Source: Hyphomonadaceae bacterium (GTDB lineage Bacteria; Pseudomonadota; Alphaproteobacteria; Caulobacterales; Hyphomonadaceae). Taken from it: a DNA stretch of 64,000 bases. The stretch spans positions 1 to 64,000 of the forward strand of contig JANQQC010000062.1 of assembly GCA_028285145.1 (NCBI GenBank). The letters are read 5' to 3'. Made by a program: the position numbers and the translations under genes. Position 1 is the stretch's first letter. The number at the start of each line of letters is the position of its first letter. The notes under the pieces were generated by a model. The model did not search any database, had not been told where the DNA came from, and saw only the letters and a list, made by a program, of their open reading frames with translations. Shown here piece after piece: positions 1 to 12,912 of the stretch.

Positions 1-1
1 C

Positions 2-658
2 GCCAAGCGGCTGCTTGTGGTGGTTGCGCTCGGTACGGCTGCATTTGGCATGCAGGACGTTCTGCTGGAGCCTTACGGTGCCGAAATTCTTGCAATGACG
101 GTGAGTGAGACGACGCGGCTGACTGCTATCTTTGCGGCCGGAACACTTATTGGTTTTGCATTCGCGGCACGCCGGCTGGGTCAGGGAGCAGAACCGCACA
201 GGCTTGCATCGCTTGGACTACTGATCGGTATCGCGGCCTTCTCGATCATCGTTTTCGCCGACCCGCTTGGCTCAGCAGCGGTTTTTCAGACGGGGGCGTT
301 CCTGATCGGTTTGGGCGGTGGCCTGTTCTCAGTGTGCATGCTGACATCAGCTATGGCGCTGGCTAAGTCGCGCGACAGCGGGATCGCACTGGGCGCGTGG
401 GGCGCGGTTCAGGCGACTGCTGCCGGCGTCGCCATCGCGCTCGGCGGAGCGCTGCGCGACAGCGTCGATGCCATTGCTGCGCAGGGTTGGCTCGGCGAAG
501 GCTTCGCTCGCGAGGCCGTCGGCTACAGCGTGGTCTACCACATTGAAATTCTACTCCTGTTCGCGGCGCTCGCGGTTCTCGGGCCCATCGCGCGGCATAC
601 CCCACAGGAGCCTGAAGCAGCGACGGATAGATTTGGTTTGGCGGCCTTCCCGGGATGA
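2..658 (+). CDS. lhaA: LhaA/PucC-family MFS protein, C-terminal part
   Basis: The reading frame is open to the window edge, so only the last ~218 residues are present. The fragment has about six hydrophobic helices and the family hallmark QDVLLEPYG near its start, typical of the BCH/PucC branch of the major facilitator superfamily. LhaA proteins act in the inner membrane and are needed to assemble the LH1 antenna, probably by handling bacteriochlorophyll. The position directly upstream of puhA matches the conserved bchFNBHLM-lhaA-puhA order of proteobacterial photosynthesis clusters, which supports lhaA over pucC. A short gap of 24 bp separates it from puhA. Confidence 0.85.
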   Translation, partial: AKRLLVVVALGTAAFGMQDVLLEPYGAEILAMTVSETTRLTAIFAAGTLIGFAFAARRLGQGAEPHRLASLGLLIGIAAFSIIVFADPLGSAAVFQTGAFLIGLGGGLFSVCMLTSAMALAKSRDSGIALGAWGAVQATAAGVAIALGGALRDSVDAIAAQGWLGEGFAREAVGYSVVYHIEILLLFAALAVLGPIARHTPQEPEAATDRFGLAAFPG

Positions 659-682
659 AGGCCAGATAGAGGAGACGAGGAC

Positions 683-1468
683 ATGATCTTCGGCGGCGAA
701 TTTGTAAGCGGTATCGACCTTGTCGATGTTTGTCTGTGGCTTTTCACGCTCTTCTTTTTCGGGTTGATCTTCTACCTGCGAAAGGAAGACCGGCGCGAAG
801 GCTATCCCCTTGAAGCCGACACAAGCGGTAAGCAGGAACCGTCAGGCAACTTCTGGATGCCTAGCAAGAAGACGTTCCGCTTGCCGCATGGTCGTGGCAA
901 CTGGGAAATGTCTCATGGTCCGCGTGACTCGCGGTCACTGGCCCTGAAACGTACAGCTGTCTGGCCGGGCGCACCCTACGAACCAACCGGTAACCCTATG
1001 GAAGACGGGGTCGGCCCAGCTTCCTACGCAGAACGCGCCGATGTCCCCGATCTTACCATTGACGGTGCTCCACGTATCGCGCCGTACCGTAACAGTCCCG
1101 GGTACGACGTCGCCAAAAGCGATCGCGACCCTCGCGGCCTGAACGTGATCGGAACGGACGGCGAGACGGCAGGCACGGTCGTCGACCTCTGGGTGGACCG
1201 ATCGGAAGCGATCATCCGTTACCTGGAAGTAGAGTCGAGCGCAGAGATCGGGACCCGTAGAGTTCTGGTGCCAGTTCCTTTCACCAAGATCGTAGGCGGT
1301 CGCAAGCCACGCGTCGAAGTGGAAGCGGTGACGGCAGCCCAATTCGTCAAGGCCCCCGGCACTCGGATGCCCGATTCCGTGACACGGCGAGAGGAGGACC
1401 GCATCTCCGGATACTTCGGCGGCGGCAAACTCTACGCCACACCTGACCGCCTGGAGCCAATGCTATGA
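683..1468 (+). CDS. puhA: Photosynthetic reaction centre H subunit
   Basis: 261 aa, the normal length for PuhA. One transmembrane helix lies near residues 12-32, followed by charged residues and a soluble PRC-barrel-like domain whose sequence (GTVVDLWVDRSE, then a VPVPFTKI strand) is typical of the H subunit. It caps the cytoplasmic face of the L-M reaction centre and helps proton transfer to QB. The reading frame overlaps puhB by an ATGA-type junction, so the two are translationally coupled. Confidence 0.97.
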   Translation: MIFGGEFVSGIDLVDVCLWLFTLFFFGLIFYLRKEDRREGYPLEADTSGKQEPSGNFWMPSKKTFRLPHGRGNWEMSHGPRDSRSLALKRTAVWPGAPYEPTGNPMEDGVGPASYAERADVPDLTIDGAPRIAPYRNSPGYDVAKSDRDPRGLNVIGTDGETAGTVVDLWVDRSEAIIRYLEVESSAEIGTRRVLVPVPFTKIVGGRKPRVEVEAVTAAQFVKAPGTRMPDSVTRREEDRISGYFGGGKLYATPDRLEPML

Positions 1469-2142
1469 CGTTTTTCCACGACGAGGAAGACGGCCCAGAC
1501 GAGCCGGTTCCGGGATTACCGGAAGCCTTGCCAGAGGGCGAGACAATAGTCTGGCAAGGCCGCCCGGATCCACTTGCATTGGCCATGGGAGCCTTTCGGC
1601 TTCGATGGATCATTCTCTACTTTGCTGGCATGACCTTCTGGCGTGTCTCAGCAAAGGCAAGCGCCGGGGCTCCCACCGAAGCGATGACAGGTGTCGTTGT
1701 GATCTCCGCCGTCACATTTGTCGGCGCGATCGGCCTGCTGATGCTTATCGCTTATGCAATGAGCCGGGCAGCACTGTTCACGATCACCAATGAACGGGTG
1801 GTGCTGCGCTACGGCGTGGCTGTTCGCAAGTATGTAAACGCACCCTTTGCGAAAATGGTGTCGGCTCAACTCAAACGGCGTAGCGCGAGGGTCGGTGATA
1901 TCGCCCTTCAACTGGAAGGTCCGGGACGCACACCATTCCTACACCTGTGGCCGTTTGCCCGCCCCTTTCAGTTCAGCAACGCACAGCCAATGCTTCGCGG
2001 ACTGACAGAGGTCGAGAGCGTCGCCCAGATCCTTGCGCGGGCGGCTCGTGACAGAGCACCTGACAAGGTCCGCATCGAGCTTGGCAACTCAGCTTCTGAC
2101 AAGAAAACAACAGCGCCACCTGCCGCTGCTGAACCAGCCTGA
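1465..2142 (+). CDS. puhB: Photosynthetic complex assembly protein PuhB
   Basis: 225 aa. An N-terminal soluble part contains the phrase GETIVWQGRPD, a bacterial PH-domain-like opening, followed by two hydrophobic helices (about residues 45-65 and 75-100) and a second PH-like part with NERVVLRYG. PuhB is an integral inner-membrane factor needed for efficient reaction-centre assembly. Overlaps puhA by 4 bp and lies directly upstream of puhC. Confidence 0.93.
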   Translation: MTFFHDEEDGPDEPVPGLPEALPEGETIVWQGRPDPLALAMGAFRLRWIILYFAGMTFWRVSAKASAGAPTEAMTGVVVISAVTFVGAIGLLMLIAYAMSRAALFTITNERVVLRYGVAVRKYVNAPFAKMVSAQLKRRSARVGDIALQLEGPGRTPFLHLWPFARPFQFSNAQPMLRGLTEVESVAQILARAARDRAPDKVRIELGNSASDKKTTAPPAAAEPA

Positions 2143-2152
2143 GGACATGGCG

Positions 2153-2617
2153 ATGGATGAGCATCACGATCAGATAAAGACGCCCCTACCACTGCTCGTC
2201 GCGGCCGCGCTGCTGATTGCCTCGGTGCTTGCCGTTACGACCATTTCGAAGCTAACCGGCTTCGGGAACCTGACTGTGTCAACTGGCACACAAACAGAAC
2301 GTCTCGCACTCAATTTCAGGGATGAGCCAGATGGCGGCGTAGGTGCTTACGATCCGGTCTCGGGAGAACAGGTATTCGAGTATGCGCCGGGTGCCGGCGG
2401 CTTCGTTCGCACGGCGCTTCGTGCGCTCGCTCTGGACCGGCGCAAAGCGGGTGTCGGACCCGAGCCCGCATACGAACTAACACGTACTTCCAAAGGGCAG
2501 TTCGTATTGCATGATCCATCGACGAACAAGTCGATCACACTGAACGCATTCGGATCAACGAATGCTGGCGACTTCGCCCAACTCTTCGACGCACACAACG
2601 GAGGCGCAGACGGATGA
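2153..2617 (+). CDS. puhC: Photosynthetic complex assembly protein PuhC
   Basis: 154 aa from the chosen ATG, which lies 8 nt after a GAGG site; another ATG two codons upstream is too close to that site. The protein has one N-terminal membrane anchor (about residues 12-34) and a periplasmic domain with the AYDPVSGEQVFEYAPGAGGF stretch conserved in PuhC. It supports LH1 and reaction-centre assembly. Its end overlaps the next gene by 4 bp. Confidence 0.9.
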   Translation: MDEHHDQIKTPLPLLVAAALLIASVLAVTTISKLTGFGNLTVSTGTQTERLALNFRDEPDGGVGAYDPVSGEQVFEYAPGAGGFVRTALRALALDRRKAGVGPEPAYELTRTSKGQFVLHDPSTNKSITLNAFGSTNAGDFAQLFDAHNGGADG

Positions 2618-2904
2618 CATCCAATCGAGTTTTAAACCTCCCCTGCACGGTGACAGTTGAACACACATGGGAGTCTCTCGAGGCTCATGTGGAACTGGCC
2701 GATGGGGTCCAACCCAATCTCGGGGACCGGATCACAGTGCATGGGTCAGCCATCAAAATCCCATTCGGCGAAAAGATCGTTGTTCAACGCGACGCGACCC
2801 TTCGTCGGGCCGGTCCGCTGATCAAGACCTGGATGAAAATCCGCCAGTTCTTCGAATTGACAGAACTCTACGAAGTCAGCTTTTCAACGGAGATGCTGAA
2901 ATGA
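2614..2904 (+). CDS. Conserved photosynthesis-cluster protein (PuhD-like)
   Basis: 96 aa soluble protein with no signal peptide or membrane helix. It sits between puhC and acsF, where many alphaproteobacterial clusters have a small conserved gene often called puhD. The C-terminal half ([17 protein letters not shown]) looks well structured. Overlap with both neighbours by 4 bp indicates translational coupling. The biochemical role is not known; the family assignment rests mainly on position, size and general sequence character. Confidence 0.7.
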   Translation: MTSNRVLNLPCTVTVEHTWESLEAHVELADGVQPNLGDRITVHGSAIKIPFGEKIVVQRDATLRRAGPLIKTWMKIRQFFELTELYEVSFSTEMLK

Positions 2905-3989
2905 CCCACGAGCCAATCACCGCAGAAGAAGCCCTCGGCGACGGCGCGAAAGAATTCGATACCAACGAACTCGCACTCGAAGAGACTCTGCTCAGCCCGC
3001 GCTTCTACACAACCGACTTCGACGAGATGGACCGGATGGACGTCTCACCTGTGCGGAAGGAATGGGACGCCCTGATTGCCGAAATGGAAAGCGACCCCAA
3101 TAAAGGTCACTTCAAGCGAACCGACGAGTTCGACGATATTCTGGACACGCTAGACCCGGAACTACGCACTGAGTTCGTGGACTTCCTTGTCAGCTCGCTG
3201 ACGTCTGAATTCTCAGGCTGCGTCCTCTACCGGGAGATCGCCAGAAAGGCCGAAAACCCTGACATGCGGGCACTCTTCAAGCTGATGAGCCGCGATGAAG
3301 CTCGCCATGCCGGCTTCATCAACCACGTCCTGCGTGACTTCGGTATCGGCGTCGATCTGGGCTTTCTGACGCGCACCAAGAAGTACACCTTCTTCAAACC
3401 GAAATTCATCTTCTACAGCGTCTACCTGTCAGAGAAGATTGGATATGCGCGGTACATCACGATCTTCCGGCAGCTCGAAAAACATCCCGAGTTGCGGTTC
3501 CACCCGATCTTCAAATGGTTTGAAGAGTGGTGCAATGACGAGTTCCGGCATGGCGAGGCGTTTGCCCTGTTGTTGCGCGCCAATCCAAGGCTGCTGACGG
3601 GCATGAACCGACTCTGGATACGCTTCTTCCTCGTCGCTGTTTTCGCAACCATGTATGTTCGCGATCACAGGCGGCCAGCCTTTCATGCCGCCATGAAACT
3701 GGACCCGACGAAGTATGATTTTGACGTGTTCCGCCTGACGACGGAAATCTCTCGTCAGGTCTTCCCTGTCGAACTGGATCTGGAAAATCCGAAATTCCGT
3801 ATGCTTCTCGACAAGCTTCGTGTCACCGCTGACAAGATGGAAGCATCACGCTCCAAAGGCGGACTTCTAGGACGAATTCGCCGGGGTGGGCTCGCCCTAT
3901 CCTGCGCGACCCTGTTCGCACGCCTCTACTTTGTGGGCACACGCAAGAACAGCCTTCCGGTCAACACGCGTCTGGAACCGGTCTGGTAA
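2901..3989 (+). CDS. acsF: Aerobic Mg-protoporphyrin IX monomethyl ester cyclase
   Basis: 362 aa from the ATG that overlaps the preceding stop; a longer frame extends upstream but would run inside the neighbouring gene. Two di-iron carboxylate-His motifs are visible: E133-x-x-H136 (DEARHAG) and E214-x-x-H217 (DEFRHGEA). AcsF is the oxygen-dependent oxidative cyclase that forms ring E of bacteriochlorophyll, so the organism makes pigment under oxic conditions. No BchE-type cyclase lies in this window. Overlaps puhE by one base. Confidence 0.97.
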   Translation: MTHEPITAEEALGDGAKEFDTNELALEETLLSPRFYTTDFDEMDRMDVSPVRKEWDALIAEMESDPNKGHFKRTDEFDDILDTLDPELRTEFVDFLVSSLTSEFSGCVLYREIARKAENPDMRALFKLMSRDEARHAGFINHVLRDFGIGVDLGFLTRTKKYTFFKPKFIFYSVYLSEKIGYARYITIFRQLEKHPELRFHPIFKWFEEWCNDEFRHGEAFALLLRANPRLLTGMNRLWIRFFLVAVFATMYVRDHRRPAFHAAMKLDPTKYDFDVFRLTTEISRQVFPVELDLENPKFRMLLDKLRVTADKMEASRSKGGLLGRIRRGGLALSCATLFARLYFVGTRKNSLPVNTRLEPVW

Positions 3990-4798
3990 TGAGCAGCGTG
4001 GCGATTCCTCTGGTCGCGGCCGTGCTGATCTGGTGGTCGAGCACGGGCGCGCTCCTTTGGTTGGTCCAGAGAAACCGCTCCACTCACAAATGGGTGGCAG
4101 CGGTCGCCACACTTTCCGTGCTCGCAGCCACCGCCAGCGTGGTCGCGGTGCGGGACGTCACCTCGGTTTCAGGGGCCTATGCCGGGTTTGCCATCGGCAT
4201 CGCGCTCTGGGCCTGGCACGAAATCATGTTCCTGTTCGGGTATGTTTCCGGCCCTCGCCGGACACCCTGCCCGCCAGACCTTAAACCGTGGCGGCGTTTC
4301 TTCGCATCGACGCAGACCGTCATTCATCATGAGCTCGCAATTGCCGGTCACGCCATCATTATCCTCGCGTTGAGCGTTGGCGCGGCAAACAGCTTCGCCG
4401 CACTCACCTTCGTGCTTCTATGGGTTATGCGGCTGAACTCGAAAATGGTCGTGTTCTTTGGCGCTCCAAACATCTCAGATGAGCTGCTGCCAAGACATCT
4501 GGCCTATCTGTCGAGCTATTTCGGCAAGAAGCGGATTGCACCGCTCTTTCCCGTTTTGATCGCCATCGCGACCATCATTGCATTGGCGCTCGTTTACCAG
4601 GCCGCAACCCTTCCGATCGGGTCCTTCGAATCGACCGGTTATCTGTTGCTGGCTGCGCTTGCGACACTCGCCGTTCTCGAACACTGGGCGCTGGTACTGC
4701 CAGTTCCAGACACTGCGCTATGGGCATGGGCCCAGCGAAAGGATCAGCCCGCTGTTCCTATCGCGACCAATAAGACAACAAAGTATGGGAGGATCTGA
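3989..4798 (+). CDS. puhE: PuhE membrane protein (DUF3623)
   Basis: 269 aa with about seven hydrophobic helices spread over its length and the typical stretch [20 protein letters not shown] after the second or third helix. PuhE lies between acsF and hemA in most proteobacterial photosynthesis clusters and modulates reaction-centre and bacteriochlorophyll levels. It begins on the last base of the acsF stop codon, so it is translated from the same message. Confidence 0.92.
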   Translation: MSSVAIPLVAAVLIWWSSTGALLWLVQRNRSTHKWVAAVATLSVLAATASVVAVRDVTSVSGAYAGFAIGIALWAWHEIMFLFGYVSGPRRTPCPPDLKPWRRFFASTQTVIHHELAIAGHAIIILALSVGAANSFAALTFVLLWVMRLNSKMVVFFGAPNISDELLPRHLAYLSSYFGKKRIAPLFPVLIAIATIIALALVYQAATLPIGSFESTGYLLLAALATLAVLEHWALVLPVPDTALWAWAQRKDQPAVPIATNKTTKYGRI

Positions 4799-4800
4799 AG

Positions 4801-6012
4801 ATGAACTATGAGGAACACTTCAAGGAACAGCTCGACGCGCTGAAGGAAGAAGGCAACTACCGTGTCTTCGCCGACATCGAAAGGCGCATGGGAGCCTTCC
4901 CCACCGCTCAGAACCACGGCAACGGCCCGCGCGATGTCACGGTGTGGTGCTCGAATGATTATCTCGGAATGGGTCAGCATCCCGATGTCCTGAATGCCAT
5001 GCATGAAGCGCTGGAACGCTGCGGCGCAGGTGCCGGGGGCACACGCAACATCTCCGGAACCAATCACTATCACGTGCTCCTCGAACGAGAGTTAGCCGAT
5101 CTCCACAACAAGGAGAGCGCTCTCCTGTTCACATCTGGCTACGTATCGAACTGGGCCGCGCTCGGAACTCTGGCCTCTCGGATCCCCGGATGCACAGTTG
5201 TGTCAGACGAACTCAATCACGCCTCCATGATTGAGGGCATTCGGCACAGCCGCGCGCAGAAGCTGATCTTCAGGCACAACGACCCGAAAGACCTTGAGGA
5301 AAAACTCAAAACGCTTGACCCAGATGCTCCAAAGCTCGTGGCGTTCGAGTCTGTCTATTCGATGGATGGTGATATCGCACCCATCGCCGAATTCTGCGAC
5401 GTGGCTGAGCGCTACAACGCAATGACCTATCTCGACGAAGTCCACGCGGTTGGGCTGTACGGTCCGCGGGGCGGTGGCATCGCTGAACGTGAAGGCTTGA
5501 TGGACCGGCTGACCGTAATCGAGGGAACCCTTGGCAAGGCCTTCGGCGTACTCGGCGGTTACATCGCAGCGTCATCTGCGCTTTGCGACTACATCCGCAG
5601 TTTCGCTTCAGGTTTCATATTCACCACCGCCCTTCCACCGGCCGTGGCTGCAGGTGCGCTCGCGAGCATCAAGCATTTGAAGGTTAGTGATCAGGAGCGC
5701 GCGCGGCAGCGGCGGCAGGTTGGCCTCGTACGCGACAAGCTGAGATCGATTGGCATTCCAACGATGGAGAACCCGAGCCATATAGTGCCCGTCATGGTGG
5801 GGGATCCGGTGAAATGCAAAATGATCAGTGACTGGCTGATGGAGCAGCACGGCATCTATGTGCAGCCGATCAACTATCCCACTGTCCCGAAAGGCACCGA
5901 GCGGCTGCGCATAACGCCGTCCCCAGTACATTCTGATCACGATATTGATCGTCTGGTAGGTGCATTGTCTGAGATCTGGTCACGTTGCGAACTTGCCCGG
6001 ATGGCGGCTTAG
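4801..6012 (+). CDS. hemA: 5-aminolevulinate synthase
   Basis: 403 aa, full length for the alphaproteobacterial enzyme. It condenses glycine and succinyl-CoA to 5-aminolevulinate in the Shemin pathway, the entry to heme and bacteriochlorophyll. Pyridoxal-phosphate features are clear: D212-E213-V-H215 (YLDEVHAVG) and the Schiff-base lysine K246 in TLGKAFG. Placed 2 bp after puhE at the end of the photosynthesis operon, so tetrapyrrole supply is tied to photosystem expression. The next gene, guaA, converges on it. Confidence 0.97.
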   Translation: MNYEEHFKEQLDALKEEGNYRVFADIERRMGAFPTAQNHGNGPRDVTVWCSNDYLGMGQHPDVLNAMHEALERCGAGAGGTRNISGTNHYHVLLERELADLHNKESALLFTSGYVSNWAALGTLASRIPGCTVVSDELNHASMIEGIRHSRAQKLIFRHNDPKDLEEKLKTLDPDAPKLVAFESVYSMDGDIAPIAEFCDVAERYNAMTYLDEVHAVGLYGPRGGGIAEREGLMDRLTVIEGTLGKAFGVLGGYIAASSALCDYIRSFASGFIFTTALPPAVAAGALASIKHLKVSDQERARQRRQVGLVRDKLRSIGIPTMENPSHIVPVMVGDPVKCKMISDWLMEQHGIYVQPINYPTVPKGTERLRITPSPVHSDHDIDRLVGALSEIWSRCELARMAA

Positions 6013-6045
6013 GCTCTCAGCGCTCCTGCTGGGTCAGTAAGGAAC

Positions 6046-6066
6046 GAGTGATCTGACGGATCACTC
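6046..6066. terminator. Hairpin between convergent hemA and guaA
   Basis: A perfect 8-bp stem, GAGTGATC / GATCACTC, with a 5-nt loop sits between the two converging stop codons and includes the guaA stop. There is no clear T tract on either side. It is a plausible bidirectional terminator, but the missing U run lowers confidence. Confidence 0.4.
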
Positions 6067-7623
6067 CCACTCGATCGTACCGGGTGGCTTTGATGTGATG
6101 TCGTAAACAACGCGGTTTACGCCCTTCACTTCATTGATGATGCGGGTCGCCACGCGGCCAAGAAACTCGTGATCGTAAGGATAATAGTCTGCGGTCATGC
6201 CATCGGTAGATGTCACAGCCCGCAGCGCCAGCACACTTTCATAGGTTCGCTCATCTCCCATGACGCCCACCGTGTTGACCGGGAGAAGCACTGAAAAGGC
6301 TTGCCAGATCTCGTCATAAAGGCCCGCGTTTTTGATTTCTTCGATGTAGATCGCGTCCGCCTTGCGGAGGGTATCTGCTTTCTCGCGCGTGATCTCACCA
6401 GGTATGCGGATTGCCAGTCCCGGCCCCGGGAAGGGATGTCGTCCAACGAACGCGTCGGGTAAGCCAAGCTCACGACCTAGCGCGCGGACCTCATCTTTGA
6501 ACAGCTCTCTTAGCGGCTCAACGAGTTCCATGTTCATGCGTTCGGGAAGTCCACCAACATTATGGTGCGACTTGATGGTCACGCTCGGTCCACCGGTGGC
6601 GGACACGCTTTCAATAACATCGGGATAAAGCGTCCCCTGAGCCAGGAAATCTGCGCCGCCGATCTTCTTTGCCTCTTCTTCAAAAACATCGATGAAAAGG
6701 CCGCCAATGGTCTTTCGCTTGGCCTCGGGATCGCTGACGCCTGCCAGCGTGCCGAGAAACAAGTCGGAAGCGTCAACATGCACCAGCGGGATGTTGTAGT
6801 GCTCGCGGAAAAGCCCGACGACTTCTTCGCTCTCATAGGCACGCATCAAGCCGTGATCGACGTAGACACAGGTGAGTTGCTCACCGATCGCCTCGTGGAT
6901 GAGGACAGCGGCTACTGAGCTGTCTACGCCGCCAGACAGACCGCAAATCACGCGCCCCGCACCGACTTGCGCGCGGATTTTCTCAATCGCCTCGTCGCGA
7001 TAAGCCGCCATGGTCCAGTCGCCTTTGAAGCCCGCAATCCCATGAGTGAAATTACGCAGGACTTTCGCACCATGGGTCGTATGCACGACCTCGAGGTGAA
7101 ACTGGGTCGCGTAAAACTTGCGTTCGGGGTCTGCAACGGCTGCAAGTGGCGCACCCGGTGATTTGGCGATGACGCCAAAGCCCGGTGCCAGTTCAGCAAC
7201 GTGATCGCCATGACTCATCCAGACCTGTTCGTGCGCATCTCCCGCAAACAAGCCTTCAAGCAATGGATCATTCTCGACGCGCTCAACGTAGGCCCGGCCA
7301 AACTCGCGGCTCGTACCTGTCTCCACCCGCCCACCGAGCTGCTCCATCATCACCTGTTGGCCGTAGCAAATTCCGAGCACGGGAACGCCAAGCTCGAAGA
7401 CAGCGGGATCGGCGCGCGGGCTATCCTCCCAGGTGACCGAAGCCGGCCCGCCGGACAGAATGACGGCCTTGGGCTGATAAGCATCGAGAAAGGCCGCATC
7501 AACTGAGTTGAAAGGGTGGATTTCGCAATAGACGTTCAGCTCTCGTAGACGGCGAGCAATGAGCTGAGTAACCTGACTGCCAAAGTCGACAATAAGGGCG
7601 CGATCGTGATTCTGGATGTCCAT
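6061..7623 (-). CDS. guaA: GMP synthase (glutamine-hydrolysing)
   Basis: 520 aa, full length. The N-terminal class I glutamine amidotransferase has the triad C86 (GICYGQQ), H176 and E178 (HLEV). The synthetase domain has the ATP-pyrophosphatase loop SGGVDSS at 230-236, and the C-terminal GMPS dimerisation domain ends with PPGTIEWE. It converts XMP to GMP. Starts 17 bp downstream of the RsmB-type gene on the same strand and is likely co-transcribed with it. Confidence 0.98.
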   Translation of the reverse strand: MDIQNHDRALIVDFGSQVTQLIARRLRELNVYCEIHPFNSVDAAFLDAYQPKAVILSGGPASVTWEDSPRADPAVFELGVPVLGICYGQQVMMEQLGGRVETGTSREFGRAYVERVENDPLLEGLFAGDAHEQVWMSHGDHVAELAPGFGVIAKSPGAPLAAVADPERKFYATQFHLEVVHTTHGAKVLRNFTHGIAGFKGDWTMAAYRDEAIEKIRAQVGAGRVICGLSGGVDSSVAAVLIHEAIGEQLTCVYVDHGLMRAYESEEVVGLFREHYNIPLVHVDASDLFLGTLAGVSDPEAKRKTIGGLFIDVFEEEAKKIGGADFLAQGTLYPDVIESVSATGGPSVTIKSHHNVGGLPERMNMELVEPLRELFKDEVRALGRELGLPDAFVGRHPFPGPGLAIRIPGEITREKADTLRKADAIYIEEIKNAGLYDEIWQAFSVLLPVNTVGVMGDERTYESVLALRAVTSTDGMTADYYPYDHEFLGRVATRIINEVKGVNRVVYDITSKPPGTIEWE

Positions 7624-7640
7624 GGCGTCGTCTAGCTGAG

Positions 7641-8948
7641 TCAGGCTTGCTTTCGCAACACTGCGAAGAAAAATCCATCAGTTCCGGCGCGGCGCGGCGT
7701 CAAACGCACAGAGCCATCTGCGTTTCGGAACTTCCTGACGGTCTCCGCGCCTTCATCGGTCAGCAAGCCGCTGGCAATCGCACTCTCGGCCGCATCTTCC
7801 TGCGAGTAATTGGGGTTTTCCCTAAGAAACTCCACTACACGATCTTCGTCTTCTTCGATCAAAAATGAGCAGGTTGCGTAGATCAGGCGTCCACCTGGTT
7901 TTACAAAATGACTGGCGGCCGCAAGTATTTCCGTTTGTTCAGACATCCTTTTGGCCAATGCAGTTTCCTTCACACGCCACTTTGAGTCCGGACGCCTCCG
8001 CCAAGTCCCCGTACCGGTGCAAGGCGCGTCGACAAAGACGCAGTCCATTGAGCCCTTTAGAGGCTCAAGGGCTTCTGGCTCGCGAGGATGAACAAGCTGA
8101 ACATTGTGTGCGCCCGAGCGTTTCAAGCGCGGAATAATCGCAGAGAGGCGGCGTCCATCAATGTCATAGGCGAAAACCTGCCCTTTGCCTTCCATCATCG
8201 CCGCGAACGCCAAGGTCTTGCCACCCCCTCCAGCACAGTAGTCCAGAACGGTCTCTCCCGGTTTCACATTCGCCGCCGCCGCAGCGATTTGCGAACCAGC
8301 ATCTTGCACCTCAACCCACCCTTTCGAGTAAGCTGGAATACTTTCAAGGCTTGCTTCTCTCTGACTTGGGTCCCGTGCGGGAATGTGAAAGGCACCTTTC
8401 AGAAGCGGCGATGTTTCCGCTTTCGCGGCGCTCAACGGCTTCGCTGCCCGTTCACTATCGGTCTTGAGCGTATTCACACGCAAATCCACCGCCGCGCGGA
8501 CAGCCATGGCCTGCGCCTCAATCACGGCTTCCTCTCCGAAAACACGGGTCATGTGGGGGGCGAGCCATTCTGGATAATCACCGGCCACATGCGCCGGGGC
8601 CGACGGGTCAGGTGCCATAACGAGCCGCTCGCGCTCGTCTAGCGTCAATGCGTCGGGCGCGTGTTCCTCGTCCATCGCATCATCAATTCGGCGGATGTCC
8701 CACCCCCAGGAGTGTGCCAGCGCACCCAGCACAAGCCCGCGCGGACTATCATCCCCCATAGTGTTGGCGATTGAGTGTTTCTTACGCAGCGCATCAAGAA
8801 CCAATCCTGACACCCAGGCCCTGTCTTTCGCGCCTGCATAGCGCGCCCGCTTGCCCCAATCACGAGCCGCAGATTTGACTGGCTGATGGCGGGACATCAC
8901 ATCCGAAAGAACGTCAATCGCCGCCGCTATTCGTCCACCGTCGCGCAT
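7641..8948 (-). CDS. RsmB/NOP family rRNA cytosine-C5 methyltransferase
   Basis: 435 aa. An N-terminal NusB-like helical region is followed by a SAM-binding Rossmann fold: motif [11 protein letters not shown], then [15 protein letters not shown] holding the Pro-Cys motif, and YATCSFL holding the catalytic Thr-Cys. These two cysteines define the RsmB/RsmF m5C family. The exact rRNA position modified cannot be told from sequence. Divergently transcribed from the acetyltransferase gene at 9027. Confidence 0.92.
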   Translation of the reverse strand: MRDGGRIAAAIDVLSDVMSRHQPVKSAARDWGKRARYAGAKDRAWVSGLVLDALRKKHSIANTMGDDSPRGLVLGALAHSWGWDIRRIDDAMDEEHAPDALTLDERERLVMAPDPSAPAHVAGDYPEWLAPHMTRVFGEEAVIEAQAMAVRAAVDLRVNTLKTDSERAAKPLSAAKAETSPLLKGAFHIPARDPSQREASLESIPAYSKGWVEVQDAGSQIAAAAANVKPGETVLDYCAGGGGKTLAFAAMMEGKGQVFAYDIDGRRLSAIIPRLKRSGAHNVQLVHPREPEALEPLKGSMDCVFVDAPCTGTGTWRRRPDSKWRVKETALAKRMSEQTEILAAASHFVKPGGRLIYATCSFLIEEDEDRVVEFLRENPNYSQEDAAESAIASGLLTDEGAETVRKFRNADGSVRLTPRRAGTDGFFFAVLRKQA

Positions 8949-9026
8949 GATTTATCTCTCATCTCAAAAACTCGTTGCCCTCTCTAGGCTGCCTGCCGTC
9001 TACTGAAAACAGACGGAGACAGAGTG

Positions 9027-11124
<2,098 letters not shown>

Positions 11125-11161
11125 GGCCCAACTTGTGAAGGGGTCTTAGCACCCGAATGCG

Positions 11162-12841
11162 CTAAGGGGCCGGCGTAAATCTGTAACCGCGAGTCAGGCC
11201 GTCTTCATAACGAGGTCGCTGAGCATCGTTGGTCACCGCAGCCACATCCTGCTGGACCTGATTGAAAACGAGTTCAGCTGGACCATCGACTTCCGTGATC
11301 GCCTTGGCGAGCGCACGGGCATAGTGACCATTGTCCAGAGCTACCTCCCCCCAATCCGTTGCATAGCCAAACATGAACTGCGAGCGGAGCCGGAAGCCGA
11401 CGGGCGCAAAGCCTTTCGTTGTGCCTTTGGCATCAATGATGTTCCGGCAGGCGTCCGATACGACAAAGATCGTCTCAGCACCGGAGGCAGTCAAACCACC
11501 CATAACTGCGTCGAGCCGGATGGCGTCCGCGCTGATTTGGAAAGGCTCAAGATCCTCAAGGTCGGTTGGGATAAGATAGTTTCCGGCCAGATCGCCCGCC
11601 AACGCGGCACCGTGGCCTGAATAGTAGAAGAATACATCGGGGTTTTCACCCGTAGCAGCAGCAGCGGCAACCTTACTGTTGAATGCGGACATCATGCGAC
11701 GGAAGTTGGCACGCCCGAGATCGGCACAAACGTCGACCGTGAAGCCAACCTGTTCCAGCGCATCCTTAACGATCACACCATCCTGATAGACATTGCTCAA
11801 CGCGCCAACGCTCGCTGGGTAGTCTTGATTAACAATGATCAGCGCGAGCTTGCCCGCGTTGTCGTCGGTAAGAGGGCTGATGCAGTCCTCTGTCGGAAAC
11901 GGCACTTCTCCAGATGCCACCACACTTACACTGCTGGTATCCAATTCTGGCGTTTCGGCCTCTGGCACAACGATCTCGGGCCCTGTTTCCTCGTTGCCAA
12001 CTGCAGTCTCTTCAACGCTACGGGACGACACTTCGAACAAGGTATCGAGCGATTTCACCTCGATAACCCGCGAAATGGTGTTCATGACCTGCGTGTAGGT
12101 CTTTCCATCAGGGCCCTCGACATCAGCGGAGTAAGTCACCGTAAGTGGCAGACGCCCTGTTCGCTTCGGCGTAACTGCCCACGTCCAGCGCGTGATTGTA
12201 CCACTGGCGACATATTGCTCTTCCGGCGCAGTTGGCTCGATCTCAAATGCCGAACCAGTCATCGTGACCTTCATCACAGATGACAGCCCCAACTCGATAA
12301 AGTCGATCTGTTGCTCGCCGTTCGGGTCCGCCTGAGATAAGGCACCAGCCATTTGCGCTTCGAGAATCTGTTCGTCGGTGACCTCGTCATAGACGCCGAT
12401 AACGGACTCCAGAAAGTACGGCTCGTTTTCGAGCATTACACCCGGCGCACGAAGAGCAGCACGCCCGGCCATTGATATCGGGTCATCGCCGGAATCACCC
12501 GCCGCAGGTTCGATCTCAGCGAGCGCTTCGAGTTCTTGCTCTAAAGCCGCAATTTCTTCAGCAGACAATGAGGGTTCTTCCGCTGACTCGCCAACAACGA
12601 TATCGACGGGTGCCCCCACGCTTGCATCAACCTCCACCGACGGTGCCGGCTCAGGTGTTCTCACAGGCTCCAAAGCCGGCGGAAGTGGCGCTTCAGAATC
12701 TTGCTCGTCATCGTTCGGGCCCTCAATCATCACGGGCTCTTCCATCACAGGCTCCGGAGAGGCATCTCCCATTGGAGCGCCGCAGGCCGCCATCCAGATA
12801 ACGCCAACCAGGGCCGCTGCGAGTTGATATCCACGAGTCAT
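11162..12841 (-). CDS. Caspase-like (peptidase C14) lipoprotein
   Basis: 559 aa from an ATG with GAGGAG 7 nt upstream; a longer frame starts 11 codons earlier. A signal peptide ends in a lipobox with C20 (MAAC), so the protein is probably anchored to a membrane on the outside of the cytoplasm. An acidic, Pro/Glu-rich linker (about 30-120), a central region of unknown fold, and a C-terminal p20-type caspase domain (from ~330) follow. The His-Cys dyad is present: H410 in YYSGHG and C465 in SDACRN. Bacterial members of this clan cleave after basic residues; the target here is unknown. Not part of an evident operon. Confidence 0.85.
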   Translation of the reverse strand: MTRGYQLAAALVGVIWMAACGAPMGDASPEPVMEEPVMIEGPNDDEQDSEAPLPPALEPVRTPEPAPSVEVDASVGAPVDIVVGESAEEPSLSAEEIAALEQELEALAEIEPAAGDSGDDPISMAGRAALRAPGVMLENEPYFLESVIGVYDEVTDEQILEAQMAGALSQADPNGEQQIDFIELGLSSVMKVTMTGSAFEIEPTAPEEQYVASGTITRWTWAVTPKRTGRLPLTVTYSADVEGPDGKTYTQVMNTISRVIEVKSLDTLFEVSSRSVEETAVGNEETGPEIVVPEAETPELDTSSVSVVASGEVPFPTEDCISPLTDDNAGKLALIIVNQDYPASVGALSNVYQDGVIVKDALEQVGFTVDVCADLGRANFRRMMSAFNSKVAAAAATGENPDVFFYYSGHGAALAGDLAGNYLIPTDLEDLEPFQISADAIRLDAVMGGLTASGAETIFVVSDACRNIIDAKGTTKGFAPVGFRLRSQFMFGYATDWGEVALDNGHYARALAKAITEVDGPAELVFNQVQQDVAAVTNDAQRPRYEDGLTRGYRFTPAP

Positions 12842-12912
12842 AAGCGCCTCTCCTCTGGAACTAAGTCTAATCACGGCTGCCGATCTGCGCCAAATGCTGG
12901 AATTGATCTGCC

